64,000 nucleotides of DNA from Duganella sp. (GTDB taxonomy: Bacteria > Pseudomonadota > Gammaproteobacteria > Burkholderiales > Burkholderiaceae_D): NCBI GenBank assembly GCA_026225475.1, contig JAMFSU010000094.1:1-64000 (forward strand). Reading direction: 5' to 3'. The translations under genes were made by a program, and so were the position numbers. Position 1 is the first letter of the stretch; the number at the start of each line of letters is the position of its first letter. Under the pieces are notes generated by a model. It saw only the letters and a list, made by a program, of their open reading frames with translations, was not told where the DNA came from and made no database searches. Shown here piece by piece: positions 28,285 through 37,402 of this stretch.

Positions 28285-30015
28285 ATGAATTTCTTTGCCA
28301 ATATGAATATCGGGAAGCGTTTGAATCTGGGCTTTGCGATCGTCCTGTTTGCAGCGATCGGTGTGATTGCCTTAAGTATCTGGCGTTTGTCTGCGGTGGC
28401 AGAAACGACGCGCACGATGATGGAAAAGCCGCTGACGAAGGAACGCCTGGTCTCGGATTGGTACCGGACCATTCATACCAGCGTGCGACGTACCACGGCC
28501 ATTGCCAAGAGTAGCGATGCCAGCCTGGCGACTTATTTTGCTGAAGACAATGCGAGTGCGAGTAAATTGTCGAGCGCACAGCAAAAGGCCCTGGAGGCTT
28601 TGCTCAGCAGTGACCAAGAAAAGGCGATTTTCGACAAGCTGTCGGGTGTGCGGAAGGATTACATCACCGCACGCGACGCCATCTCCAAGGCCAAATCTTC
28701 GGGTCAGGTAGATGAAGCCAATCGTCTGCTGGAAAAGGATTTCGCTGTCGCTGCCAAGGGCTACCTCGATCTGTTGCAGCAGTTGCTGGACTTGCAGCGC
28801 ACCAGTATTGATCACATCGCAACTACTATTCAAAATGTCTATGAGCATAGTCGCGACTTGCTCACGATATTTGGCATCCTGCTGTTTGTCGTTGGATGGT
28901 TGTTCGCCTGGCGGCTGGGGCTGAGTATCACGGGGCCGTTAAACAAGGCCGTTAGCATTGCTGAGACTGTGGCAGCCGGTGATTTGACGTCGGACATCGA
29001 TGCCAACCGCAAGGATGAGACGGGCAAGCTGATGCGCGCCTTGAAGGTGATGAATGACAATCTGGCCAGGATTGTCGGTCAGGTACGTAGCGGCACCGAT
29101 ACCATTGCTACTGCATCGACCCAGATTGCCAGCGGCAACCTCGATCTTTCTGCGCGTACCGAACAACAGGCCGGTTCGCTCGAAGAAACCGCTTCGGCCA
29201 TGGAAGAGCTGACGTCGACCGTCAAGCAGAATGCCGACAACGCGCGCCAGGCGAATCAAATGGCAGTGTCGGCGTCGGCCGTGGCGGAGCAAGGTGGCGA
29301 TGTGGTGGGGCACGTGGTCGATACCATGAGTGCTATCAATGACTCGTCGAGGAAAATTGTCGACATCATCAGTGTGATCGACGGCATCGCCTTCCAGACC
29401 AATATCTTGGCATTGAACGCGGCAGTCGAAGCGGCGCGCGCTGGTGAACAGGGTCGTGGTTTTGCCGTGGTGGCCTCGGAAGTGCGTAGTCTGGCCCAGC
29501 GTTCTGCGTCTGCAGCCAAGGAAATCAAAAGCCTGATCGATGATTCGGTTGAGAAAGTCGATTCCGGCAGCAAGCTAGTGGAGCAAGCCGGAAAGACCAT
29601 GGCGGAGGTGGTCGCCAGCGTCAAGCGGGTGACCGATATTGTCGGTGAGATCAGTTCCGCCAGTCAGGAACAGAGCCAGGGCATCGAGCAGGTCAACCAT
29701 GCCATCACGCTCATGGACGAAGCGACGCAGCAAAATGCTGCATTGGTGGAGCAGGCTGCTGCGGCAGCGCAGTCAATGCAGGATCAAGCGGTCGGATTGG
29801 CGCAGGTGGTCAGCATCTTCAAACTGGAACCGACGGCATTGGGCACAGCGCCTGCTGTGCAGAGAAACGTGGCAGCATCGATCGGCGCGATGCCGACGCC
29901 TGCCAGACCTGCTGTCGTGGCGAGCAAGCCGGCTGCCAGGGTAGTGCCAGCGTCTACACAGCGTCTGGCAAAACCGGTCGTAAAGTCGAATGAGGGAGAT
30001 TGGGAGCAGTTCTAA
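28285..30015 (+). CDS. Methyl-accepting chemotaxis protein
   Basis: A 576-residue chemoreceptor closely related to the other one in this window in its signalling half. TM1 is at about 12-34, a four-helix-bundle-type periplasmic domain spans 35-188, TM2 is at about 189-210, then HAMP and the conserved tip ([20 protein letters not shown]). The C-terminal DWEQF is a W-E-x-F pentapeptide for CheR/CheB tethering. It is monocistronic with a terminator. Confidence 0.93.
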   Translation: MNFFANMNIGKRLNLGFAIVLFAAIGVIALSIWRLSAVAETTRTMMEKPLTKERLVSDWYRTIHTSVRRTTAIAKSSDASLATYFAEDNASASKLSSAQQKALEALLSSDQEKAIFDKLSGVRKDYITARDAISKAKSSGQVDEANRLLEKDFAVAAKGYLDLLQQLLDLQRTSIDHIATTIQNVYEHSRDLLTIFGILLFVVGWLFAWRLGLSITGPLNKAVSIAETVAAGDLTSDIDANRKDETGKLMRALKVMNDNLARIVGQVRSGTDTIATASTQIASGNLDLSARTEQQAGSLEETASAMEELTSTVKQNADNARQANQMAVSASAVAEQGGDVVGHVVDTMSAINDSSRKIVDIISVIDGIAFQTNILALNAAVEAARAGEQGRGFAVVASEVRSLAQRSASAAKEIKSLIDDSVEKVDSGSKLVEQAGKTMAEVVASVKRVTDIVGEISSASQEQSQGIEQVNHAITLMDEATQQNAALVEQAAAAAQSMQDQAVGLAQVVSIFKLEPTALGTAPAVQRNVAASIGAMPTPARPAVVASKPAARVVPASTQRLAKPVVKSNEGDWEQF

Positions 30016-30152
30016 GCAAAGCGATGCCAGCCTGATGTGGCATTGCCATACAGATTGTGCAACTGGTAAGAGCTTGGGGTCTTTAGCATGCATTCTAGAT
30101 GCACAAAGCCTGCGGACAGTTGAACTGGACGGAGGCTTTGTTAGCTGTCTGT

Positions 30153-30179
30153 GCCGTCTATGCAGACGGCATTTTTTTT
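30153..30179 (+). terminator. Rho-independent terminator after the second chemoreceptor
   Basis: GCCGTCT and AGACGGC form a perfect 7-bp stem with a 4-base loop, followed by A and eight T. The T-run overlaps the stop codon of the convergent autotransporter gene. Confidence 0.88.
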
Positions 30180-33057
30180 ACCAGTTGGCACGCATGCCGA
30201 AGAGCACGCTGAGGTTGGTCTGACGTGAACCGAACTCGCCCTGCACATCGGCGAACAGGGCGACTTGCTGGTTGGCTTGGGTCGCAACGGTGAGGCCGGT
30301 CACCAAAGTATCGCGTGGCGCGGCGACACCACGCAGCTTGAATGCGGCACCGCTTTCTTGTAACTGGGCCGACATCGGCGCGCTGGTGTTGCCAAATTCA
30401 TGCGCCCAGATGAGTCGTGGTTGCCATTGCACGCTGCCGGTCGTGAGTAATGCCTTAGCCCCAAGCTGCGCTTGCACGGCGGTACGATTTTCGCCTGCGA
30501 CCTGCAGATTGAGGCTGTCGGCACCGGTTTCAGTAAATCCTTTGTCGGTGTTGTAGTTGACTGACAAGCCGGTAAGCGGTTGCAAGGTCCAGCCGGCCAT
30601 TGGAATGGCATAACTGACTTCGCCAGTCAGCGCCACCGTGTACATCTTAAAGCTGGCGCTGGCCGTGCGATCAATGCTGCCAAAGGCGATATGACGTTCG
30701 CTGCTGATGTTGTGCTGCGTCAATCCAGCCGAAGCGAGCACGTCCCATGGGCCGTTGGCATAACTGGTATAGAACGCCACGGCATTGCTGTTGGCATCAC
30801 CTTTTTCGTTTTCGGCTGTGGTGATGGTGCGACCATGGGTGACGGCGCCGCCGATCACGATACCAGGGCTGACCAGTGTGTCGAAGCCGGTACTGAAACC
30901 ACCGACCTTGCTGCGCGAGGCCGCTGCATTGCCATCCGCATCGGTCGATTGTTCGCTACCGTAGCCGCGCAGCCATAAGCCACGTCCAGCGGCGTCAGGC
31001 GGATTGCTAGCGCCCAGAGAAAATCGTGTTTGTGTCGACGCCGGTTGCAAATCCGCTGCACGGTCATTGGCGGCAAGCAAGAGTGGTGCATCTCGCGAAG
31101 CCCTCAGATTGTTGGATGAGGCGGTGACGGATGCAAGACGCGCGTGCAACTGGTTGTTGAAGTTGGTCGCAAACGTCGGTGCGGCACGCCGTACCGCCGC
31201 CAATCCAACGCCGCCGATGGCAACGTAGCTGGCGCGCGCTTGATCTGCCGACAAGGCGGTGACGGCATCAATGATGGTGCTGCTGTCGCCGCCAGGTGTT
31301 GCACCGAGGGTGTCCAAGGCAGTGGCAACGGCAAGCTGGTTGTGGGTTTGCGCCACGCTACTGTAGTTGATGTCGTTGCGCAGCAAATCGAGGCCAACCT
31401 CATGTTCACCGTAGCTGACTTCAGCTGTCAGGAACGCCAGATTAGTGGTCACTTCTGCAAATTTACCGCTTTGCTCTCCCGCTGTGGTGAGGATCGTGAA
31501 ATGTCGATCTGTCTCGAAATGACCATCGCCTGCGCGGATATCCAGTTTGCCGTCAAGTTCAGTGTTACCGGTGACATTGATGTAATAGTCGCCCAATGTT
31601 TCATCGGCATGAAACTGGTAAGTGCTGTTGGCATCGAAGGTCAGATTGCCGTTGACCGTCAGTGTGCCCATGGCATTACTGATGGCGCCACCCTCCCTGA
31701 CGTTGACATTATTCACGCTGCCGCTGCCAGCCAGGATGCCACCATCGACGATGGTGTTGGAATTGCTGAGCGCGCCGTTGATCACCAGCGTGCCATCACG
31801 GACGGTGGTGGTGCCGCTATGGGTATTGATGCCTCCCAGAATCAGCATGCCAGTACCTGTCTTGAGCAGCGTTCCACCGACGGAATCTGCATCAGACAGA
31901 ACCGCGTTGACGGTAGCGCGCGCATTCTCGCCATCGATGCGGAACTCGTGAGGGCCGTCGTCGCTTAATTTGATGTTGACCCCGATGATGGTCAGATCTT
32001 CGTCTTCGGCATAGTTGCCGATCATGCCGGAAGACCAGTTAATGGTACGCGTTGCCGTACCCTCACCGGCAGCAATTGATTGGGCGCGCAGCGTTGCTCC
32101 ATCTCGCAGGTTGACGATGCCCGACACGATGCCGGTACCGCCATCGTGGTCGCCGATGAGCATTGTGCGGGTCAATACAGTGCCACCATTGACCGTCAGG
32201 ATGCCCTCGGAACCTCGGATACCCGAATGTTGACCGATGATGATGGTGTTGGCGTCCAGCGTGCCTTCTGCCATGGTCAGAAGGCCGGTGGTTCTGGTGC
32301 TGATCCCGGCGCCGATGACTAAAGTTTCAACCCGTGCATCTACTGTGCCACCGGTGAGATCAACATTGCTGGATGTGCTGATGGTGGCGTCGGCGTCGGA
32401 TGTGCCAATGCGCCACTCGTGTACGCGACTATCGCCGCCGCTGGTGCCTCGCAACAGTAAGTGACCGTCACTGATGTCATCCTGGAAAGACAGTTCGCCG
32501 CTGGCATTGCGCGCACCGATGGTGATTGTGTCGGCATTGATGCTATTGTTTTGTCCCAGTTTGACGCTGCCTTTATTAGTAGGATTGCCGCTGCTGTCTC
32601 CGCGCCCGACATTTCCAACGCCGAAATGGGCGGTGGTGATGAGGTTGTCAGCAGCCAGTATCAACGTTCCTGAGTCTGCACCTGACGTTGTACCTTGCCC
32701 GCTGACGATGAATGATTGCCCGGCATTGTCAAACGCGAAGGATGCCAACCCGGCCATCGATAACTGGGTATTGCTCCCACCGCTACCGCCCAGTGTGAAG
32801 TCTTCGGTTGCTTTTTCATAGGTCAGCGTGCCGCCGCCGCCGATGCTGGCGGAAATGCCATTGGCGACTTTGATGTAGTCCACTGTTTCTGTGGCGACGA
32901 CACTGTGCTCGAGTTTTTCCTCAGAAAAATCCAGCCCGTCAGCATGGGCCACTGAACTTGCCAGCATGCACACAGCCAAGCATATCTGCGTGCGTAAGCA
33001 TCGGCCGGGAGGAAGATGGGTGGTTGCGGAGGTCTCAAATTGGAATGCTTGTGCCAT
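30178..33057 (-). CDS. Autotransporter with beta-helix passenger and outer-membrane barrel
   Basis: A 959-residue type Va autotransporter. The signal peptide is about 1-39 (cleavage after AHA). The passenger is Gly/Thr/Asn-rich with repeating beta-strand patterns and a typical autotransporter-associated repeat (GTGMLILGGINTHSGTTTVRDG, about residues 405-430). The last 270 residues form the 12-strand barrel, starting near AAGRGLWLRGYGSEQ and ending in an aromatic residue (RANW). No protease or esterase motif was recognised in the passenger, so an adhesin-like role is only a guess. The 282 bases upstream are AT-rich and hold no gene. Confidence 0.9.
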   Translation of the reverse strand: MAQAFQFETSATTHLPPGRCLRTQICLAVCMLASSVAHADGLDFSEEKLEHSVVATETVDYIKVANGISASIGGGGTLTYEKATEDFTLGGSGGSNTQLSMAGLASFAFDNAGQSFIVSGQGTTSGADSGTLILAADNLITTAHFGVGNVGRGDSSGNPTNKGSVKLGQNNSINADTITIGARNASGELSFQDDISDGHLLLRGTSGGDSRVHEWRIGTSDADATISTSSNVDLTGGTVDARVETLVIGAGISTRTTGLLTMAEGTLDANTIIIGQHSGIRGSEGILTVNGGTVLTRTMLIGDHDGGTGIVSGIVNLRDGATLRAQSIAAGEGTATRTINWSSGMIGNYAEDEDLTIIGVNIKLSDDGPHEFRIDGENARATVNAVLSDADSVGGTLLKTGTGMLILGGINTHSGTTTVRDGTLVINGALSNSNTIVDGGILAGSGSVNNVNVREGGAISNAMGTLTVNGNLTFDANSTYQFHADETLGDYYINVTGNTELDGKLDIRAGDGHFETDRHFTILTTAGEQSGKFAEVTTNLAFLTAEVSYGEHEVGLDLLRNDINYSSVAQTHNQLAVATALDTLGATPGGDSSTIIDAVTALSADQARASYVAIGGVGLAAVRRAAPTFATNFNNQLHARLASVTASSNNLRASRDAPLLLAANDRAADLQPASTQTRFSLGASNPPDAAGRGLWLRGYGSEQSTDADGNAAASRSKVGGFSTGFDTLVSPGIVIGGAVTHGRTITTAENEKGDANSNAVAFYTSYANGPWDVLASAGLTQHNISSERHIAFGSIDRTASASFKMYTVALTGEVSYAIPMAGWTLQPLTGLSVNYNTDKGFTETGADSLNLQVAGENRTAVQAQLGAKALLTTGSVQWQPRLIWAHEFGNTSAPMSAQLQESGAAFKLRGVAAPRDTLVTGLTVATQANQQVALFADVQGEFGSRQTNLSVLFGMRANW

Positions 33058-33339
33058 GGATGGCCCTTAAAGAAGTTGGGGGCCATCATGGTTTCAAGGT
33101 CTGTCAGTGCTGCACATGAGATTGTTATTAAGACAATGCCGGGATGAATAAGACTTTCCCTGATTTTTTTAAGTATCTATTTTTATTGAATTATTTCGTA
33201 TTTTTTGAATGTAAATATTCTGAGTATTTTCAAGCTAAATTGCGCCATTGCTTATTCGCGCGGTCATGATCGAATGGCAAAGCTATTTCGAAATCGTTCG
33301 GCAAGGCGTTGATGTCTTGAGTCTGTTGCTGCTGGATGG

Positions 33340-34209
33340 TCAGCCCTGTGGCGCCAGAAATACCTCGCGCAACCAATTGCCTGCCTGTCCCAGACCACGC
33401 GCTCGCGACCAGATCAGGTGTACCTGAATATTGCGCGGCCAGCCGGGTACCTGCAATTGCTTCAGGTCGGCTGCGCCGAAACGTTTGACGATCCAGCGTG
33501 GCAGCGCTGCCCAGCCAAACCCTAATTCGGTCATTTCCAGCAGGATCAGATAACTCGAAGATGACCAGTGCAGGCCGCTGGGAGCCGGTGCAGCGCTGGT
33601 TTCCTGATAGGTGTTCAAACGCAGTTCGCGCACTTCGCGCAGCATGTCACCGGTGACGTGGACGGCTTGCGCCAATGGATGACGGGTGCTGACATACAAG
33701 CCGATTTCGGATTGTTCGGCGATGGTCTCGAAACCGATGTCGGCCGGGTAATCGTTTTGCGCCGCCACCAGCGCCATTTGCACGCGTCCTGATTGCACCA
33801 GCGCGACGGCATCCTCGTCTTCGGCGATCAGACATTCGAGCCGCAGGTCGGGGAAGCGTTGTTCCAACTGTGCCAGATTCTTTTCAAACACATCGGATTG
33901 ATAGGTGTCAGACAGCGCAAAACTCAACTGAGCCTCCAATCCACCGGCCAGCCGTCGAGCGGCTCGGCTAAGACGGTCATTGGCGTCGAGCATCTGCTGC
34001 GCATGTGCCAACAGTGCTTGGCCGTGCTCGGTCAGCGTTGGCTTGCGGGTGCTGCGGTCGAACAAACTCACGCCCAGATCGATTTCAAGATTGGCAATCG
34101 CTTCGCTAACGCTCGACTGTTGCTTGCCGAGCTTGCGGGCGGCGGCAGAGAAGGAGCCGAGCTGGGCAGATTCGATGAACATCAAAAGGGCGTCGGTGGA
34201 AAGTAGCAT
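33340..34209 (-). CDS. LysR-family regulator divergent from a PACE efflux gene
   Basis: A 289-residue LysR protein: winged helix-turn-helix at about 5-62 (SFSAAARKLGKQQSSVSEAIANLE) and an effector-binding domain after about 90. It is transcribed away from the PACE transporter gene, the arrangement of AceR/AceI, so it probably regulates that pump. A LysR-type T-N11-A palindrome lies between the two. Confidence 0.87.
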   Translation of the reverse strand: MLLSTDALLMFIESAQLGSFSAAARKLGKQQSSVSEAIANLEIDLGVSLFDRSTRKPTLTEHGQALLAHAQQMLDANDRLSRAARRLAGGLEAQLSFALSDTYQSDVFEKNLAQLEQRFPDLRLECLIAEDEDAVALVQSGRVQMALVAAQNDYPADIGFETIAEQSEIGLYVSTRHPLAQAVHVTGDMLREVRELRLNTYQETSAAPAPSGLHWSSSSYLILLEMTELGFGWAALPRWIVKRFGAADLKQLQVPGWPRNIQVHLIWSRARGLGQAGNWLREVFLAPQG

Positions 34210-34223
34210 GGCTGAAATGATAT

Positions 34224-34238
34224 ATCGGTTTTTCCGAT
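34224..34238. promoter_or_regulatory. LysR-type operator candidate
   Basis: ATCGG-TTTTT-CCGAT is a perfect 5-bp interrupted palindrome containing T-N11-A, the LysR binding pattern. It is 15 bases from the LysR start codon and about 65 from the efflux gene, fitting control of both. Confidence 0.55.
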
Positions 34239-34304
34239 GGTTAATGATTTAATTCTATCAGCGTGGGCCGGGATAATAGCGGCTTTGTCGTAATGGAGAA
34301 GTCG

Positions 34305-34760
34305 ATGTCGTCGTCCCAGCGAGAGCCAGAACCGCAACGCAAATCGATTTATGAGCGCCTGTTTCATGCAATCTTGTTCGAGTTGCTGGCTTTGTTGCTC
34401 TGCGCGCCAGTGATGTCGTCGATCATGGGCGTGTCGTTCGCCCATGCCGGCGTGCTGACATTAATGATTTCACTGGTGGCGATGACGTGGAATGTCGTCT
34501 TCAACAGCATCTTTGACCGACTCGAACAGCGCTGGCAGCGGCAGCGCAGCTTTGGTGTGCGCTTGCTGCATGCGGCGGTATTTGAAACCGGCTTGCTGCT
34601 TGCCGTCGTGCCTATGGCGGCCTGGTGGCTCCATATCGGGCTGGTCGAAGCCTTTGTGCTCGACATCGGCCTGGTACTCTTCTTTCTGCCCTATACCCTG
34701 GTCTACAACTGGTGTTATGACAAGGCACGCGCCCGTATGCTGCGGCGTGCTTCCAGCTAG
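34305..34760 (+). CDS. PACE-family efflux transporter (AceI-like)
   Basis: A 151-residue inner-membrane protein made of two tandem bacterial transmembrane pair domains, four helices in total. The conserved ERLFHAILFE with Glu26 in TM1 and the second-repeat RLLHAAVFE match AceI, which exports chlorhexidine and short-chain diamines. The start is placed at MSSSQRE, which follows GGAGA; longer frames with ATG or GTG lack a ribosome-binding site. Substrate unknown. Confidence 0.88.
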   Translation: MSSSQREPEPQRKSIYERLFHAILFELLALLLCAPVMSSIMGVSFAHAGVLTLMISLVAMTWNVVFNSIFDRLEQRWQRQRSFGVRLLHAAVFETGLLLAVVPMAAWWLHIGLVEAFVLDIGLVLFFLPYTLVYNWCYDKARARMLRRASS

Positions 34761-35065
34761 GTAGCGCGGCATCAGTGTCATGATGGAAAATAATGCTTAA
34801 AAGCAATGAGTTGCCGCTGTTTTTACCGGCGTAATGGGGTGCTTCATGCTAACAAGCAATCTAAGTCATTGATTGTGTTGAAAAACATACGGGTCATTAC
34901 TTAGTTGTTCTTTCGATAATATATCTCGATATAATTATTGTATTGATAACTAAATAATTCTGCTTTGTTGCAAACAGTTGTTTTAATTAAACTCAAAATA
35001 CTTCATGCTACCAATTGGTAGTGAGGTCAGCAGCGCGAAGACCGGGAGGGGAGTGGTCAAGCCTG
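34761..35065 (+). other. AT-rich control region upstream of the cellulose operon
   Basis: About 300 bases without a gene, strongly A/T-rich between 34880 and 35000, as expected for a promoter region. Close to the bcsA start it carries a perfect palindrome (listed separately). No terminator for the efflux gene was seen. Confidence 0.5.
35008..35021. promoter_or_regulatory. Perfect palindrome CTACCAATTGGTAG upstream of bcsA
   Basis: A 14-bp perfect palindrome about 45 bases before the bcsA start. Symmetry and position suggest an operator for a dimeric regulator. Its ACCAAT half-site is also found in the palindrome upstream of the sugar-catabolic genes at 47.2 kb. Confidence 0.5.
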
Positions 35066-37402
35066 ATGGGCCATATTTTGGGCGGAAATTGTTTGCCTCA
35101 ACACATTCCTGTATCGATGCTCCAGAATAAAAATGGAAAACTGCAGGCGCTGACGCGCTGGAGCATGATTGCCGCCTGGACGGTGGTTGCTGTGCTGTTG
35201 CTGGCGGCGATCTCGGTGCGACTGGACCTTCAGGCGCAATACATTCTCGGTGGTGGCATCGTGGTGCTGATGGTGGTGTTGCGGCGCTTCGGCTATGTCA
35301 CGCGGTTTCGGGTCTTTTTTCTGATCATGTCGGCGTTCTTGCTGCTGCGCTATCTGTGGTGGCGTTCGTTTTACACCTTGGGCTACAACGGTCTGCCCGA
35401 TTTCATTTTCATGATGCTGTTGTACGCCGCCGAGGTCTACGGCGTGACGATTGCATTGTTGAGCTTCTTCGTCAATGTGCAACCACTCAATCGCGAATCG
35501 GTGCCGCTCGATTACGATCCGCAACGCTTGCCGCATGTCGATGTCTTGATCCCGACCTACAACGAACCGACCGACTTGCTGGAAGTGACCTTGCGCGCGG
35601 CCTTGGACATGCGCTATCCCACCTCGCATCTGAAGGTCTATCTGCTAGACGATGGCGGCACGCTGCAAAAACGCACTCAGGCGTCACCAGAGAAAGCCGC
35701 CGAAGCACAGCAGCGTCACATCGATTTACAGGCGTTGGCGGCGCGCCATGGCGGCCATTATCTGACGCGCGAAAAGAACTTGCATGCCAAGGCAGGTAAC
35801 GTCAACGAGGGGCTGCAGCATTGCCATGGGGACCTGGTGCTGATCCTCGATGCCGACCATGTACCGACGGTGGATTTTCTGGAAAAGACGGTCGGTTTCT
35901 TCCAGCAGGATCCCAAGCTGTATCTGGTGCAGACGCCGCACTTCTTCATTAATCCCGATCCGGTCGAAAAGAATCTCAACATGTTCGGCCGTATGCCGCA
36001 GGAAAACGAAATGTTTTATGCGGTGATCCAGCGCGGTCTGGATTTCTGGGATGGCGCTTATTTTTGTGGTTCGGCAGCGGTGCTGCGCCGTTCTCATCTC
36101 GATGAGGTCGGCGGTATTGGCGGCGTGTCGATCACTGAGGATGCGGAAACCGCAATGAAGCTGCATGCTTGCGGCTATCGCAGTGCCTATCTGAATGAAC
36201 CGCTGATTTCCGGATTGCAGCCTGAAACCTTCGCCAGTTTCATCGTGCAGCGCCTGCGCTGGGCGCAGGGCATGGTGCAGTTGTTCCTGCTCAAGAACGT
36301 GTTCGCGACCAAGGGGCTGTCGATTGCGCAAAAGCTGTGCTATTTCTCCAATACCTTCTATTGGTTCTTCAGCTATGCCCGTGTGATGCTGCTGGTGGCA
36401 CCGATGGCTTATCTGGTGTTTCGACTGCGTTTTTATAATGCCAATATTGCCGAGTTTTTTGCCTATGGTTTGCCGGCCATGCTGGGCGCCATTTTGACCT
36501 CGGATTATCTGTTCGGCCGTTATCGCTGGACCTTGATTTCCGAACTGTATGAAATGCTGCAAGCGCTGTTTTCGTTGCAGGCGATTTTGATGGTGATCCG
36601 CAATCCGCGCGCGCCGAGCTTTCATGTCACGCCCAAGGGGGAGCATATGGAAGAGGACACGATTTCGCACCTGGCCGGACCGTTTTACGTCATCTATCTG
36701 ATGGTGGTGGCAACGCTGGGCGTGGGTATCTGGCGTGCGTTTCATGCCAATGGGCATCTTGATGTGATTCTCTCGGCCATCGGTTGGAATCTGCTCAATC
36801 TGATTATTCTCAATGCCTGCATTGGTGTGTTGTATGAACGCCGGCAACGGCGCTCGACGCCGCGCGTGCCGACCGATATGACCGCCGAGGTGATGACGTC
36901 TGATGGTGAGCCGCTGAGTTGCCGCGTGGTCGATATCTCCTCTGGCGGTGCGCAATTGCAGTTTCATATTTTGCAGGCTCATCAGATCGTCAAGGAGCTC
37001 GACCGCCTGCATGTTTTCAATCGCGCGCTGAATCACCAGAGCATCGTACCGATTGCCGTGCGCAATATTTTTCCTGCACCGGACCCGAGTTATGTGATCG
37101 CCGGGGTGCAATTCACCGACCGCAGCGTGGCGGGACTGTCAGAAACCGTGGCGCTGTCGTCCGGCGACAGCCAGCGCTGGACCGAATATCGCGAACACCG
37201 CAACCAGCCGCGCGGCATTATCAAAAGCATCTGGTTGATCATCGCGCTGGGCTCGGTGCATGCGGGCGGCCAATACGTCTTGTTCTTCAAGGGACTCGGC
37301 ATGTACTTGAAACGCCGGCTGGTCACGCCGCTGCTGTCTTCCCATTTTTTTGCATCTCTTCCTTATAAAGTTAAAAGGATCTATGAATCCCTTATCTCGT
37401 AA
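35066..37402 (+). CDS. bcsA: Cellulose synthase catalytic subunit BcsA
   Basis: A 778-residue inner-membrane GT2 enzyme that polymerises UDP-glucose and pushes the glucan through the membrane. The GT core has LLDDGGT, LDADHVP, SITEDAET and the QRLRWAQG motif. Membrane helices flank it. A C-terminal PilZ domain (about 650-745) has the arginine motif RRQRRSTPR and DISSGGAQL for cyclic di-GMP binding, so activity should depend on that messenger. The ATG used follows a purine-rich GGGAGGGGAG at rather long distance; a Met 17 residues further is possible. The end overlaps bcsB. Confidence 0.94.
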   Translation: MGHILGGNCLPQHIPVSMLQNKNGKLQALTRWSMIAAWTVVAVLLLAAISVRLDLQAQYILGGGIVVLMVVLRRFGYVTRFRVFFLIMSAFLLLRYLWWRSFYTLGYNGLPDFIFMMLLYAAEVYGVTIALLSFFVNVQPLNRESVPLDYDPQRLPHVDVLIPTYNEPTDLLEVTLRAALDMRYPTSHLKVYLLDDGGTLQKRTQASPEKAAEAQQRHIDLQALAARHGGHYLTREKNLHAKAGNVNEGLQHCHGDLVLILDADHVPTVDFLEKTVGFFQQDPKLYLVQTPHFFINPDPVEKNLNMFGRMPQENEMFYAVIQRGLDFWDGAYFCGSAAVLRRSHLDEVGGIGGVSITEDAETAMKLHACGYRSAYLNEPLISGLQPETFASFIVQRLRWAQGMVQLFLLKNVFATKGLSIAQKLCYFSNTFYWFFSYARVMLLVAPMAYLVFRLRFYNANIAEFFAYGLPAMLGAILTSDYLFGRYRWTLISELYEMLQALFSLQAILMVIRNPRAPSFHVTPKGEHMEEDTISHLAGPFYVIYLMVVATLGVGIWRAFHANGHLDVILSAIGWNLLNLIILNACIGVLYERRQRRSTPRVPTDMTAEVMTSDGEPLSCRVVDISSGGAQLQFHILQAHQIVKELDRLHVFNRALNHQSIVPIAVRNIFPAPDPSYVIAGVQFTDRSVAGLSETVALSSGDSQRWTEYREHRNQPRGIIKSIWLIIALGSVHAGGQYVLFFKGLGMYLKRRLVTPLLSSHFFASLPYKVKRIYESLIS

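Noticed and set aside
35726..37111. Long minus-strand frame opposite bcsA (461 codons)
   Set aside because: The plus strand is unmistakably bcsA; the antisense frame is rich in His, Gln and Arg, has no family features and arises from GC-rich codon structure.
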